Made by a program: the position numbers and the translations under genes | Notes under the pieces: generated by a model | Told to the model about the DNA's origin: nothing | The model's database searches: none | Seen by the model: only the letters and a program-made list of their open reading frames with translations | From: Candidatus Pelagibacter sp. IMCC9063 | Lineage (GTDB): Bacteria; Pseudomonadota; Alphaproteobacteria; Pelagibacterales; Pelagibacteraceae | Assembly (NCBI RefSeq): GCF_000195085.1 | Contig: NC_015380.1 | Location: 544,001 to 608,000, forward strand | DNA length: 64,000 nt | Direction of reading: 5' to 3' | Shown here: in pieces, positions 1 through 10,008 of the stretch | How positions within the stretch are numbered: position 1 is the stretch's first letter | Layout of the letters: the number at the start of each line of letters is the position of its first letter

Positions 1-1
1 T

Positions 2-1600
2 TATGATGCCAATAAGATATCTGGCAAGATTATTGTCAGAAGGTCAAAAAAGAGCGAACATTTTGAAGCACTAGATAATAAAAAATATGAACTTTCTGCT
101 GAAGACTGTGTTATTGCCGATCAATCAAAAGTTCTTGGACTTGGAGGAATTATTGGAGGAGTCTCTACTGGTACAGAGATGTCAACAACTGACATTATTT
201 TAGAAGCTGCAAGCTTCGATCCAATCACTATTGCAAAATCTTCTAAGAAACTTGGATTGTTAACAGATGCAAAATATAGATTTGAAAGAGGAGTTGATCC
301 TATGTCTATAGAAGAAGGGCTGGTCAAAGCTTCAAAGCTAATACATGAAATTTGTGGTGGAAAAATTAGTTCCATTAAAGTGGCTGGAAAGTCTAATTAT
401 AAAGAAAAAAAAATTGTTTTTACCATTGCTAACTTCAAAAAATTAATAGGTTTTGAGATTTCTAGCACAGAAAGCAAATCTATTTTAGAGGATTTGGGTT
501 TTGGGGTAAAGAACAAAAAAAATACATTAGAATTGATAGTACCTAGTTTTCGACCAGATATAAATCAAGAAGTAGATATTATTGAAGAACTTATTAGAAT
601 TAAGGGCTATGATAATATTCCTCTTACCGAACCTGACAGAGACATTTTAAAACCTACTTTAAACTTCCATCAAAAAATATTTCACCACACTCAAAGATCT
701 ATTGCTTCTTTAGGATATTTAGAGACAGTTACCTGGTCTTTTACCAACTCAAAAATAGATGATTTTTTTTCAGATAAGAAATTACGATTGATAAATCCAA
801 TATCTTCAGATCTTGACACTTTAAGAACATCTATATTTTCTAACTTATTAATTCATGCAAAGAACAATGTAGATAGGGGACATAAAGACTTAATGCTTTT
901 TGAGGTTGGCCCTGTGTTTAAAGGAAAGCAGCCAGGACAACAAAATATTTTTGCTTCAGGTATTGTCATGGGAGATAAGATAGAAAAAAATTGGATGATG
1001 AAAATCCAACCTTTTAATGCTTATGACTCTAAGTCCGATGTGGTTCAAATTTTGATAGATCTTGGGATAGATAGTTCTAATCTTATTGTTGAAAGCAAAA
1101 GCAATTCATCTTTTCATCCTGGTAGATCTGGTTCTTTTTATTTAGGATCAAACAAAGGACCATTACTTGCAAGCTTTGGAGAAATTAATCCAATTATTGT
1201 CAATCAATTAGAGTTGGATCATTATTCGCCCTGTGGGTTTGAAGTTTATTTAGACAACATTTCCGAACCAAAAAGAAACCAAAAAGATGCAAAACAAAAT
1301 TATGTAGTATCAAAGTTTCAAGCGGTTGATAGAGACTTTGCTTTTATTGTCGATAAGAGCATTAGTGCCAATGAGATCATCAAAGAGGTTAAAAAGTGTG
1401 ACCCATTATTAATAACCAATATTAATATTTTTGATGTATATGAGGGCGAGAATATTGAACAAGGAAAAAAATCAATCGCTTTTAGTATCAAACTGCAATC
1501 TATGGAAAAAACTTTAGATGAAAAAACAATCGAAGAAACCAGTCAAAAAATTATATCTGCAGTTCAATCTCATGTAGGTGGTACTTTAAGGAGCTCATGA
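2..1600 (+). CDS. pheT: Phenylalanyl-tRNA synthetase beta subunit, 5' end outside window
   Basis: This is the C-terminal two thirds of the beta subunit of the cytoplasmic alpha2-beta2 enzyme that charges tRNA-Phe. The frame is open from base 2. The B5 domain is followed by the catalytic-like module ([23 protein letters not shown], split here as '[13 protein letters not shown]' and '[10 protein letters not shown]'). The last ~95 residues are the FDX-ACB anticodon-binding domain, recognisable from '[10 protein letters not shown]' and 'FDVYEG' and ending 'HVGGTLRS'. The stop overlaps the lepA start (ATGA), so the two are translationally coupled. The start and probably pheS lie upstream of the window. 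Confidence 0.97.
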   Translation, partial: YDANKISGKIIVRRSKKSEHFEALDNKKYELSAEDCVIADQSKVLGLGGIIGGVSTGTEMSTTDIILEAASFDPITIAKSSKKLGLLTDAKYRFERGVDPMSIEEGLVKASKLIHEICGGKISSIKVAGKSNYKEKKIVFTIANFKKLIGFEISSTESKSILEDLGFGVKNKKNTLELIVPSFRPDINQEVDIIEELIRIKGYDNIPLTEPDRDILKPTLNFHQKIFHHTQRSIASLGYLETVTWSFTNSKIDDFFSDKKLRLINPISSDLDTLRTSIFSNLLIHAKNNVDRGHKDLMLFEVGPVFKGKQPGQQNIFASGIVMGDKIEKNWMMKIQPFNAYDSKSDVVQILIDLGIDSSNLIVESKSNSSFHPGRSGSFYLGSNKGPLLASFGEINPIIVNQLELDHYSPCGFEVYLDNISEPKRNQKDAKQNYVVSKFQAVDRDFAFIVDKSISANEIIKEVKKCDPLLITNINIFDVYEGENIEQGKKSIAFSIKLQSMEKTLDEKTIEETSQKIISAVQSHVGGTLRSS

Positions 1601-3405
1601 GCTCTACAGAACTAATAAGAAATTTTTCTATTGTAGCTCATATAGATCACGGAAAATCCACTCTTGCCGATCGACTTATTCAAACCTGCGGTGGATTGCA
1701 ATCTCGAGAGATGAAAGAGCAAGTTTTAGATTCTATGGATATTGAGCGTGAAAGAGGAATTACCATCAAGGCTCAGACAGTTCGCCTGAATTACAAGCAT
1801 AAGGATGGAAAAACTTATATTTTAAATATCATGGACACACCAGGCCATGTAGACTTCAGTTATGAAGTTAGCCGTTCATTAGCAGCGTGTGAAGGTTCTT
1901 TATTGATAGTAGATAGTACTCAGGGAGTAGAAGCCCAGACACTTGCAAACGTTTATCAGGCCATGGATAACAATCATGAAATCGTAGTCGTTTTAAACAA
2001 AGCTGATTTGCCAGCCTCTGAACCTGAATTAGTTAAGCAAGAGATTCAGGATGTTATTGGTCTAGACACCTCTAGTGCAATTTTAGCATCAGGAAAAACA
2101 GGGATAGGAATTGAAGATATTTTAACTGCTATTGTTGAAAAATTACCGGCGCCAATAAGTGAAAGCAATGATCAGCTAAAAGCTTTACTGGTAGATAGTT
2201 GGTATGACAGTTATTTAGGTGTCGTAATTTTAGTGAGAATTATAGATGGCTACATTAAAAGAGATGATGAAATTCTTATGATGTCCAATAGTGCAAAATA
2301 TAAAATTGACAAGGTTGGAGTTTTTACTCCGAAGCCTATAAATAAAGATGCTTTAGGTCCTGGAGAAATGGGTTTTATAGTTACAGGAATTAAAAGCGTT
2401 TCAGAAACAAAAGTAGGAGATACCATTACATTGTCAAAAAATCCTATTACAAAAGCGTTACCAGGATTCAAACCAAGTAAGCCAGTTGTGTTTTGCGGTT
2501 TATTTCCCGTAGACAGCTCAGATTATGGGTTGTTAAGAGATAGTTTGGGAAAACTATCCCTAAATGATTCTAGTTTAATTTATGAAGCAGAATCTTCCTC
2601 TGCCCTTGGGCTTGGTTTTAGATGCGGATTTTTAGGATTGCTACACCTTGAAATTGCAGTTCAAAGATTAGATAGAGAATATAATTTAAATTTAATAACC
2701 ACTACACCGGGCGTGGTTTACAAATTAGAAAAAACAGATGGAACTAAATCAGATTTGCAAAATCCTAGTAGCATGCCAGAGCCTAATTTTATTAAAACTA
2801 TTAAAGAGCCTTGGATAGATGCAACATTAATTACACCGGATGAATATTTGGGTTCTATAATCAAGCTTTGTGAAGAAAAAAGGGGCTTACAAAAAAATCT
2901 ATCTTATTCTGGAAATAGAGCAGTTTTAAAATATGAACTACCATTAAATGAGGTGGTTTTTGATTTTTATGATCGTTTAAAATCTATTTCTAGCGGTTAT
3001 GCTAGTTTTGATTATGAAATTAACGATTATAAAGATGGAGATTTAATTAAACTTTCAGTTCTAGTAAATGCAGAGCCTGTAGACGCATTATCTATGATTA
3101 TCCATAGGGAATTTGCAGTAAGACAAGGAAGATTAATATGCGAAAAATTAAAAGAGCTAATCCCAAGACATCAATTTCAAATACCCATTCAAGCAGCTAT
3201 AGGAGGAAAAGTTATAGCTAGAGAAACGATACAAGGTTTCAAAAAAGATGTTCTAACCAAAATTCATGGTGGCGGAGCAAGAGATAGAAAAAGAAAATTA
3301 TTAGATAAGCAGAAAAAAGGAAAGTCCAGAATGAAGCAATTTGGCAATGTGGAGATACCTCAAGAAGCCTTTATTGGAGTATTAAAGATTAACAAAGATA
3401 CATAA
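1597..3405 (+). CDS. lepA: Elongation factor 4 (LepA), ribosome back-translocase GTPase
   Basis: LepA is a translational GTPase that acts on ribosomes in assembly and at stalled translocation. Its 602 residues match the usual ~600. G1 'AHIDHGKST', G3 'DTPGHVDF' and G4 'NKAD' are intact. The EF-G-like domains II, III and V follow, then the LepA-specific C-terminal domain with '[11 protein letters not shown]'-like and '[12 protein letters not shown]' stretches and a basic tail. The start ATG overlaps the pheT stop by four bases. A perfect AT palindrome lies just after the stop. The assignment is not in doubt. Confidence 0.98.
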   Translation: MSSTELIRNFSIVAHIDHGKSTLADRLIQTCGGLQSREMKEQVLDSMDIERERGITIKAQTVRLNYKHKDGKTYILNIMDTPGHVDFSYEVSRSLAACEGSLLIVDSTQGVEAQTLANVYQAMDNNHEIVVVLNKADLPASEPELVKQEIQDVIGLDTSSAILASGKTGIGIEDILTAIVEKLPAPISESNDQLKALLVDSWYDSYLGVVILVRIIDGYIKRDDEILMMSNSAKYKIDKVGVFTPKPINKDALGPGEMGFIVTGIKSVSETKVGDTITLSKNPITKALPGFKPSKPVVFCGLFPVDSSDYGLLRDSLGKLSLNDSSLIYEAESSSALGLGFRCGFLGLLHLEIAVQRLDREYNLNLITTTPGVVYKLEKTDGTKSDLQNPSSMPEPNFIKTIKEPWIDATLITPDEYLGSIIKLCEEKRGLQKNLSYSGNRAVLKYELPLNEVVFDFYDRLKSISSGYASFDYEINDYKDGDLIKLSVLVNAEPVDALSMIIHREFAVRQGRLICEKLKELIPRHQFQIPIQAAIGGKVIARETIQGFKKDVLTKIHGGGARDRKRKLLDKQKKGKSRMKQFGNVEIPQEAFIGVLKINKDT

Positions 3406-3422
3406 AAAAATTTAAATTTTTT
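3404..3422. terminator. AT-only palindrome between convergent lepA and glycosyltransferase
   Basis: The short spacer between the two convergent genes is a perfect palindrome: an A run, TTTAAA, and a T run. It gives a T-rich 3' end on both strands and could act as a weak bidirectional terminator. The stem has no G-C pair, so this is only a suggestion. Confidence 0.3.
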
Positions 3423-4648
3423 AGGAATAAATTTGAGCTACCAATGAATCTTTTTGAATTTTTAATTTATAATCAGTAGAAACTTTTTTCATTTCTTTTA
3501 AAATTTTTTCATAATTATTGCAAATATAGACAATTTCCTCGGCATATTCTTTTATTGTTGATGCATCTCTGTACGAATTAGAAATTAAATATGATTTTAA
3601 TTGAGAGGCTTCTCTTGGAATAATCATAGGTATTTCGTGAGTGATGCATGAAAAAAACAATCCTGAACCTACATGATTTACTTGATCAGAATCATATAAA
3701 ATTGGCATAATATTAATTTTTTTTAAAAGATTTCTATAAAATTGAAAATCAAGATATCCTTCAAATATATCAATGTCAGAATACTGTTTTGCCAATTCTA
3801 AAATTCTATTCTTTGCATTTTTTGTATTTGGGTATGTTTCTTTTGAAAACTGAATTGTAAAGGAAATATTTTTATTTATTTTTTTTAAAATTTCTATTAA
3901 GTCAGGAATTTTGTTAAAACCTTTATTTTCTCTAGATTCACCCAAAAAACCAACATTAATAAAGCTTGGAGTTTTGCGTTCATGAAAACAATAAATTTGA
4001 GTAAAGTTTTTTACTTTTAAATCAGAGGTATTGGAGATTATATTTTTTACAGAATCTACTTCAGTAAATAAATGCAATTTATTTTTCATGGACGCATTTT
4101 TTAATATGCTTTCGGTAAAATAATAAAAATTTTTTTCTTTTTTTTTTAGGGGGGTATAAAATTCTTATGATAATTTTTGGCAAAATTCCTTCAATTGACA
4201 ATAAGAAATTAATTAACTCAACATCTTTGGGTCTACAACTTTGAATTATAATAATGTCATTAGGATTTATTTTTAATTTTTTATAGCAATTGTAAAAATT
4301 AAAAAAATATTCAGGTATGGAAAAATAATTTTTAAAGAATGCTAAAAAATATTTTTTTAATATTTTCTTTTTAAAAAAAAGTATAGATAGTTTAAAAAAA
4401 TTTAAAATCTCAATAAACATCTTCATAATTTTTTCGAAAAGATTTTTTGATTTATAAGAATCTATAATTCTAAAATTTTTAACAAAATTAGGTAGCCACA
4501 AATTGGGGGCGTCAAACTTGTTATTAACAAGCCAGATTATTTCATGATTTTTTTCAAAATATATTGACGATTCAATTAAATTATCAAGATGATGACCCTT
4601 ACCACCCATCATTTCTGGTTCAAAAAAAATTATTTTCTTTTTGTTCAT
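3421..4648 (-). CDS. GT4-like glycosyltransferase, reading frame interrupted in a poly(A) tract
   Basis: Two overlapping minus-strand frames read as one protein of about 409 residues. The N-terminal half starts 'MNKKKIIFFEPEMMGGKGHH' at 4648, after an AGGTAG motif. The C-terminal half has the nucleotide-sugar-binding features of GT-B enzymes: 'NVGFLGESRENKGF', 'FEGYLDFQFYRNLL' and 'GSGLFFSCITHEIPMIIP'. The frame is lost around 4130-4147, where the minus strand has A10, G, A7. Removing one A, or adding one A to each tract, restores a continuous reading ('NFYYFTESILKNAS') into the second half. It probably adds a sugar to surface polysaccharide. The sequence is AT-richer and less conserved-looking than its neighbours. 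Acceptor and donor are unknown. Confidence 0.7.
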
Positions 4649-4695
4649 CAAATATCTACCTGTACTTGTTTGCAATATTAAACTATATAAAAAAT

Positions 4696-5562
4696 ATGAG
4701 AAAAAAAGTACTTATATTAGGTTCTGAAGGGCAGGTTGGGGCTCATTTAAAAGACTATTTAAAGAATAAAAATTATTCTGTTTTAGAGTTTGATATAGCA
4801 ACATCCAAATTCCAAGATCTTAGAAAGTTTAGAAACAAAAAACTGGCTAACTTGATTAGACAGTCCAGTTTTATTTATTTTTTAGCTTTTGATGTGGGTG
4901 GTTCTCGCTATTTAAACAAATATCAAAATACGTTCGGCTTCGTATCCAATAATATTTTACTTATGCAAAATACTTTTGAATTAATCAGAAAATATAAAAA
5001 AAAGTTCATTTTTGCTAGTAGCCAAATGTCAAATATGAATCATTCTAATTATGGTGTTCTCAAGAGCGTTGGTGAAAAATATACCAAAATCTTAGGTGGT
5101 ATAACTGTAAAGTTTTGGAATGTTTATGGAATTGAAAAAGATTTAACCAAGTCACACGTTATTACAGATTTTATTATTAAGGCATTAACCAAGAAAAAAA
5201 TATCAATGCTCACAAATGGTAATGAAGAAAGGGAGTTTTTGTATGCAGAAGATTGCTGTAGAGGATTAGAAATTATTATGAAAAAATTTGATAGTATTAT
5301 TAAGCAAAAAAATTATATTGATTTAACAACATTTAAGTCAACTAAAATTATTAATATTGCAAAAATTATCAAAACATTGTTAAAAAAAATGAACTTGGAG
5401 ATTTCAATCGTACCTTCAAAAAACAAAGATATTGTTCAAATGAATAAAAAAAATAAAGCAGATAAGTATTTTCTAAAATTTTGGAAACCTAAAAACTCTA
5501 TCCAAGAAGGAATTGAGGAAGTTTTAAAATACTATATTACGCAATATAAAAAAAATATCTAA
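4696..5562 (+). CDS. NAD-dependent epimerase/dehydratase (extended SDR)
   Basis: The protein has 288 residues from the ATG at 4696. An in-frame upstream extension exists, but the Rossmann motif 'LILGSEGQVG' sits directly after this start, so the shorter form is chosen. The SDR catalytic 'YGVLK' (YxxxK) follows a serine-rich 'ASSQMS'. A later 'EREFLYAEDCCRGLEI' is typical of nucleotide-sugar epimerases and reductases. It probably modifies an NDP-sugar for the neighbouring glycosyltransferases. It is divergent from the frameshifted glycosyltransferase with a 47-base spacer and immediately followed by a GT2 gene. The exact sugar cannot be told. Confidence 0.85.
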   Translation: MRKKVLILGSEGQVGAHLKDYLKNKNYSVLEFDIATSKFQDLRKFRNKKLANLIRQSSFIYFLAFDVGGSRYLNKYQNTFGFVSNNILLMQNTFELIRKYKKKFIFASSQMSNMNHSNYGVLKSVGEKYTKILGGITVKFWNVYGIEKDLTKSHVITDFIIKALTKKKISMLTNGNEEREFLYAEDCCRGLEIIMKKFDSIIKQKNYIDLTTFKSTKIINIAKIIKTLLKKMNLEISIVPSKNKDIVQMNKKNKADKYFLKFWKPKNSIQEGIEEVLKYYITQYKKNI

Positions 5563-6486
5563 TTGCAAAATTTAACTAACAAAAACTGCACTGTAGTTCT
5601 ACCCACTTATTTTCCGGGTGATGAAATATTTGATAATATTAAAAGTATTCCTAAAAATATTAAGATTTTAGTTGTAGATAATAGTTTTGACGACCGACTT
5701 TTACATAAGATTAGTAAATTTTCTAATTGTGCATACTTTAATATTGGTGATGTTGGCTTAGGGAAAACTTTTAACTTCGCATTGGAGAAAATAGAAACAG
5801 ATTATATGTTACTAACACAACCAGATGTTGTTTTAAGAGAGAATTGTTTAAGCAACTTAATTTTAGGAATGCAAAAATACCCAACTGCAGGAATGGTTGT
5901 GCCAATTGTCTATGATCTAGGAAATTATAGCCAATATGATTTTTATGACTTAAAGTATTCTAAAAAAAATAAAAAATTCAATCAGGACAAATTGAAAAAT
6001 AAAATAAATATAGAGCCGGCAGGAGATTTTTGCGTAGATGCTGTTAATGCCACTACCATGCTTATCAGAACTGAAGTTATGAAAAAGATTGGTGGATGGG
6101 ATAGTAAAATATATGTTTATTTAGAAGATATCGATATATGCCTAAGGCTGCATCTTAACAACTATTCTGTAATTAAAATAAAGAATGCAGTTGTAGACCA
6201 TAAGGGCTGGAGTTCACATTTTTCAGAAATTAAAGATACTATGAACGTAACAAGAATATGGCATTTTGCATGGTCATCAATGTATTTTAATTTTAAATTC
6301 TGCAATAAATTGATCGCTCTCAGTTTTTTATTTAAGATGATTTTAAAATCTTCAGTCAAACTTTTGTTTAGCCTCATTACGGCAAACAAAGAAAAGTATA
6401 AAGTAAATAGGACTAGGCTATCTGCGTGCCAATCTATAATTTTTAAAAAAGGTTCTTATTTTAGAATAAAACATAAAGTTGATTAG
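5563..6486 (+). CDS. Family 2 glycosyltransferase (rhamnosyltransferase-like)
   Basis: This is a 307-residue GT-A fold enzyme. The early strand 'CTVVLPTYFPGDE' is followed by the nucleotide-binding region, a 'QPDVVL' motif in the DxD position, and 'WDSKIYVYLEDIDICLRLH', the ED-containing acceptor motif of rhamnosyl/galactosyl GT2 enzymes. A hydrophobic segment near residue 250 suggests membrane association. The start is TTG directly after the stop of the epimerase gene, so it is probably translationally coupled; no ATG lies close to the conserved N-terminus. It likely builds a cell-surface polysaccharide together with the two genes before it. Confidence 0.85.
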   Translation: MQNLTNKNCTVVLPTYFPGDEIFDNIKSIPKNIKILVVDNSFDDRLLHKISKFSNCAYFNIGDVGLGKTFNFALEKIETDYMLLTQPDVVLRENCLSNLILGMQKYPTAGMVVPIVYDLGNYSQYDFYDLKYSKKNKKFNQDKLKNKINIEPAGDFCVDAVNATTMLIRTEVMKKIGGWDSKIYVYLEDIDICLRLHLNNYSVIKIKNAVVDHKGWSSHFSEIKDTMNVTRIWHFAWSSMYFNFKFCNKLIALSFLFKMILKSSVKLLFSLITANKEKYKVNRTRLSACQSIIFKKGSYFRIKHKVD

Positions 6487-6509
6487 TTTTTTGTGATTTT
6501 TTTACTTAT

Positions 6510-6599
6510 GGAGAGATGTGAGAGTGGTTTAATCAGCACGCTTGGAAAGTGTGTAAACTGTCAAAAGTTTCGAGGGTTCGAATCCCTCTCTCTCCGCCA
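6510..6599 (+). tRNA. tRNA-Ser(GGA)
   Basis: This is a class II tRNA of 90 bases with a long variable arm. The acceptor strands GGAGAGA and TCTCTCC pair perfectly, followed by discriminator G and an encoded CCA. The anticodon GGA is at about 6544-6546, and the T loop is TTCGAAT. It reads UCC and UCU. It lies at the end of the polysaccharide islet. Confidence 0.97.
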
Positions 6600-6614
6600 T
6601 AAATATAAACAATT

Positions 6615-7583
6615 ATGATTAAGACGATAATTATTGGGTCTGGGTTTTGTTCCGCAGTACTAACTAAGGTATTAAATCCAAATAATAACTTTTTGATATT
6701 TGACAAAAGTAGAGGTCCAGGTGGAAGATCATCCACGAGAAGAGTTGATGATGTGGGGTTTTTTGATCATGGTCTTCAATACATCTCTCCAACAACAAAA
6801 GAATTTGATTTTTTTTTAAATCAGTATTTAAAATCTTCAATTAAGGAGTGGAGTGGGGACTTCCGTTGTTTTGAAGATGGCAAAACAATGGATAGCAAAA
6901 AGTACATTGGAAAATCAGGAAACAATTGTTTTGTAAAAGATTTGGTGACTACAAAAGTAGAATATTTAAAAGAATTAGTGACAATTGACAGAAAAAATAG
7001 CAAATGGATTTTGCGATTTAAAGATAAGGAAGTTCAAGAGTGTGAAAGGCTAATTCTAACTATACCTTTGGAGCAATGTCAAAAGGTCACGAACTCTCTG
7101 AACTTAGAGCTAAATTTTGAAGGTTCAATGGAGCCAAACCTTACTGCAATGATTGCATTTAATAAGCCTTTAAAGCTCTCATCTTGTGGAATAAAGTTTC
7201 AAAACAATTCTACCTTGAGGTGGGCTGGAAATGAGAGTTCCAAGCTAAGAATAGGAAACAATGATAATCTTGAGCTATGGACCCTGCAAAGTAGTTTAGA
7301 GTTTGCAAAAAAATATTGTCACACTTATAGAGATCAAAAAGAAGAGGTTTTAAATTTTATGATACAGGAATTTACTACTTTACTTGAGATTCAAAATGTA
7401 GAAATATCTCATAAAGATATACATGGTTGGCTTTATGCATTTAAAAACAAAGATTTTTCAAGAAAATTTTATTGGAACAAGGATATTAATCTAGGTATTT
7501 GCGGGGATTGGATGTGTGGGCCAAAAGCGGAAGACGCTTGGAGAAGTGCAACATTGTTAGCCAATCAAATTAACAACTCATAG
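6615..7583 (+). CDS. Renalase-like FAD-dependent amine oxidase family protein
   Basis: This 322-residue flavoprotein carries an N-terminal FAD-binding motif 'IIIGSGFCSAVLTK', in which the usual third glycine is serine. It is followed by 'DKSRGPGGRSSTRR' and 'FDHGLQYI', hallmarks of the renalase/COG3380 group of small amine oxidase-like proteins. The C-terminus has the second FAD contact 'LGICGDWMCGPKAEDAWRSA'. The substrate is unknown; bacterial renalases oxidise isomeric forms of NAD(P)H. It ends convergent with, and overlapping by 19 bases, the beta-lactamase-fold gene. Confidence 0.85.
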   Translation: MIKTIIIGSGFCSAVLTKVLNPNNNFLIFDKSRGPGGRSSTRRVDDVGFFDHGLQYISPTTKEFDFFLNQYLKSSIKEWSGDFRCFEDGKTMDSKKYIGKSGNNCFVKDLVTTKVEYLKELVTIDRKNSKWILRFKDKEVQECERLILTIPLEQCQKVTNSLNLELNFEGSMEPNLTAMIAFNKPLKLSSCGIKFQNNSTLRWAGNESSKLRIGNNDNLELWTLQSSLEFAKKYCHTYRDQKEEVLNFMIQEFTTLLEIQNVEISHKDIHGWLYAFKNKDFSRKFYWNKDINLGICGDWMCGPKAEDAWRSATLLANQINNS

Positions 7584-8685
7584 AATTTTTTAACTAAGGC
7601 CAAAGCTCTTTGATCCATTCCCATGGTAGGGTTAATTTCTTTTGTTACGTAAGATATGCCTAACCCATTGATCGGATCTGCAAACCCCAATGATCCACCC
7701 CAACCGTTATGTCCAAAGGATTCTTTGTGTTTTCCAAACATCCACCCACCCCTCAAAATGAATCCTAGGTTGGTCCACCTAATTGGAAAATTTAAACTTA
7801 AATCTATTCTAGATTCTGTCTCTTCTAAACATTTAGTTAACAAATTATGGCTAATAATATTTTTTTGATCACTTCTAAAATCATTAGCTAGATAATCATA
7901 AATAGAGGCAATAGCATCTGAATTGCCATGACCGCCCATTGATGGTATTTCAGCTTTTCTCCAATCTTGGCTATTATAAAATTCAATGTTTTGTTCTGGA
8001 TTATTAAAGGCGTTAAAATCTTCATTGTCATATTTATTATTTTTTTGATTAGATTTTTGTAAAGAAAGGTCAGCAATATTTTTTATTTGAGAATTGTCCA
8101 CACCAAAATAAAAATTTAAATTCTCCTGTTTTGTAATATTTTTTCTTAAAAATTGACCAACACCTAGTCCGCTTACAATTCTAATTAAATTTCCTATTAG
8201 ATAACCATGAGTTTTTGCATGATAATATGTTTTTTCCCCAGCATTATGGTCTGGTTCTTGGTTTTCTAAAATAGAAATAATTTTTTTCCAGTCTAATAAA
8301 TCTTTATTTTCTAATTTTGTTTTAAAACGATACATCCCAGATTGATGAGAAAAAATATGCTTAATTAAAATAGAGGACTTGCTTGAGTGTTTAAAAGAGG
8401 GCCAATAATAAGAAACTGGTTTTTCCAAGTCTAGCAATTGTTCATTAATTAGTTTTGCAGCACAAGCCTCATAAATTCCCTTGCTCGCAGAAAAGGTGTT
8501 AACAATTGTCTTTTCATTCCATGGACTATTTTGAGAATTAGTTACTCCGCCATACAAACTAATAATTTTTTTTTATTTTGAACGATCGAAAATGCAGCTC
8601 CTGTTTCTGCAAGGTCTTCAAAGGAATTGTTAAAAATTTCCTTAATCTCTAAGAATTTTTTCTCACAAAATCCTTTTACCAACAT
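7565..8685 (-). CDS. Beta-lactamase-fold serine hydrolase (EstB/class C-like), frame interrupted at A9
   Basis: About 373 residues once a frameshift is repaired. The N-terminus begins at the ATG at 8685, one base beyond the E2 stop ('MLVKGFCEKKFLEIKEIFNN', then 'GAAFSIVQNKK'). The rest continues in another frame as 'SLYGGVTNSQNSPW'. Adding one A to the A9 tract at 8566-8574 joins them. It has the catalytic S-x-x-K 'FSASKG', the Tyr region 'YHAKTHGYLIG' and the third motif 'GHNGWGGSLGFADP'. Relatives are esterases and D-alanyl carboxypeptidase-like enzymes rather than antibiotic-resistance enzymes. No signal peptide is seen, so it is probably cytoplasmic. It lies last in the aceE-aceF transcription unit. 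Confidence 0.8.
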
Positions 8686-10008
8686 CTAGATAGCCAGATT
8701 CACAGCAAAGTTTCTTCCAAGACTAATCTTTAAGTCCTGACAAAATTTTGCAGCTTCAGCACCATCAATTATTCTGTGATCGTAAGATAAAGAAATTGGC
8801 ATCATCATTCTTGGCTCGAATTTTCCATTAATAAATACTGGTTTTATCTCGGATTTTCCCATTCCTATTATTGCGACTTCAGGAGAGTTAATAATGGGTG
8901 TAAAAAAACTTCCTCCGATACCTCCTAGACTAGAAATCGTCATCGAACCTCCAAAAAATTCCTTTTTATCAATCTTTAATTCTTTACAAAGTTTACTTAC
9001 GGACCTCACTTCTTTACTCAAGTCGGAAAGGCTTTTTGTGTTCACGTCTCGAATTTTTGGTACCATCAAGCCATGTGGAGTATCAACAGCAACTCCAATA
9101 TGAAAATATTTTTTATAAACAACTTTATCTTGGTCTAGGGAGCTATTGAAGTTTGTAAATCTTTGCATACCATTAACCAAGGCTTTCATCATAAAAGCTA
9201 ATGGTGTTATTGAAATTTTCTCTCTTGTATTTAAATTTACCAATCCTTTTCTAAAGCTTTCCATTTCTGTAATATCTAGCTCGTCGTGTTGAGTTACATG
9301 TGGAATTGTATTCCAGGCCCTAACCAAGTGTGGACCGGACATTTTTTTAATTCTAGGAATCGTTTGAACATCAACATCACCAAATTCATTATGTTGATAT
9401 GGAAGAGCATCTGAATCTACTTTTTCAGTTTTTGAGCTCAAAGTGTCATTTTCTTCAATTTTGTTTTTGTTTAAATTTTGGCCAACATAATTTTTAATAT
9501 CCTGCTCTAGAACTCTTCCTTGTCTACCACTTCCAGAAATATCATTGACAGAAATTCCCAGCTCTCTTGCAAACTTCATAATTTTTGGACTTGCTCCAGA
9601 AACACCTACACCATTATTAGAGAATACAACTGATTGGGCAGAAACTGTTCCCCCCCCAATCACATTTGTGGTAGGCTGGGTAATAATTGAATTTTTTAAC
9701 TCATCTACTTTATCTTTATCTTCTATATTTTTTTTATTTTCGGAATCGGGTAGATTTATTTTGGTAGATTCTATAGTACCTTCTAGCGAAGCTACTAAAC
9801 TTCCTTCAGAAACCTTGTCACCAATTTTTATATGAACGACTTTGACAATTCCAGAAATATTTGAAGGAACCTCTACACTTGACTTGTCACTTTCAAGCGT
9901 AATAACAGTATCTCCTTTTTCTATTTCTTGACCTTCTTTAATTAGAACCTCAATAATTTCAACATTATTAAAGTCACCAATATTAGGAACTAAAATATCA
10001 TTAGACAT
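8686..10008 (-). CDS. aceF: Pyruvate dehydrogenase E2, dihydrolipoamide acetyltransferase
   Basis: This 440-residue E2 transfers acetyl groups from lipoyl arms to CoA in the pyruvate dehydrogenase core. Domain order: one lipoyl domain (residues 1-78, lipoyl-lysine in 'ESDKSSVEV'), a flexible linker, the peripheral-subunit-binding domain ('SPKIMKFARELGISVNDISG'), then the catalytic domain ending with 'SYDHRIIDGAEAAKF', which holds the catalytic HxxxDG. Its start codon overlaps the aceE stop (TAATG). It has fewer lipoyl domains than the E. coli enzyme (three); the other two appear on the E1 subunit encoded just upstream. Confidence 0.96.
   Translation of the reverse strand: MSNDILVPNIGDFNNVEIIEVLIKEGQEIEKGDTVITLESDKSSVEVPSNISGIVKVVHIKIGDKVSEGSLVASLEGTIESTKINLPDSENKKNIEDKDKVDELKNSIITQPTTNVIGGGTVSAQSVVFSNNGVGVSGASPKIMKFARELGISVNDISGSGRQGRVLEQDIKNYVGQNLNKNKIEENDTLSSKTEKVDSDALPYQHNEFGDVDVQTIPRIKKMSGPHLVRAWNTIPHVTQHDELDITEMESFRKGLVNLNTREKISITPLAFMMKALVNGMQRFTNFNSSLDQDKVVYKKYFHIGVAVDTPHGLMVPKIRDVNTKSLSDLSKEVRSVSKLCKELKIDKKEFFGGSMTISSLGGIGGSFFTPIINSPEVAIIGMGKSEIKPVFINGKFEPRMMMPISLSYDHRIIDGAEAAKFCQDLKISLGRNFAVNLAI

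Noticed and set aside
4079-4089. Programmed ribosomal frameshift joining the two glycosyltransferase frames
   Set aside because: The pattern of undercalled homopolymers in five other unrelated genes makes sequence error or tract variation more likely, and no stimulatory structure was seen.
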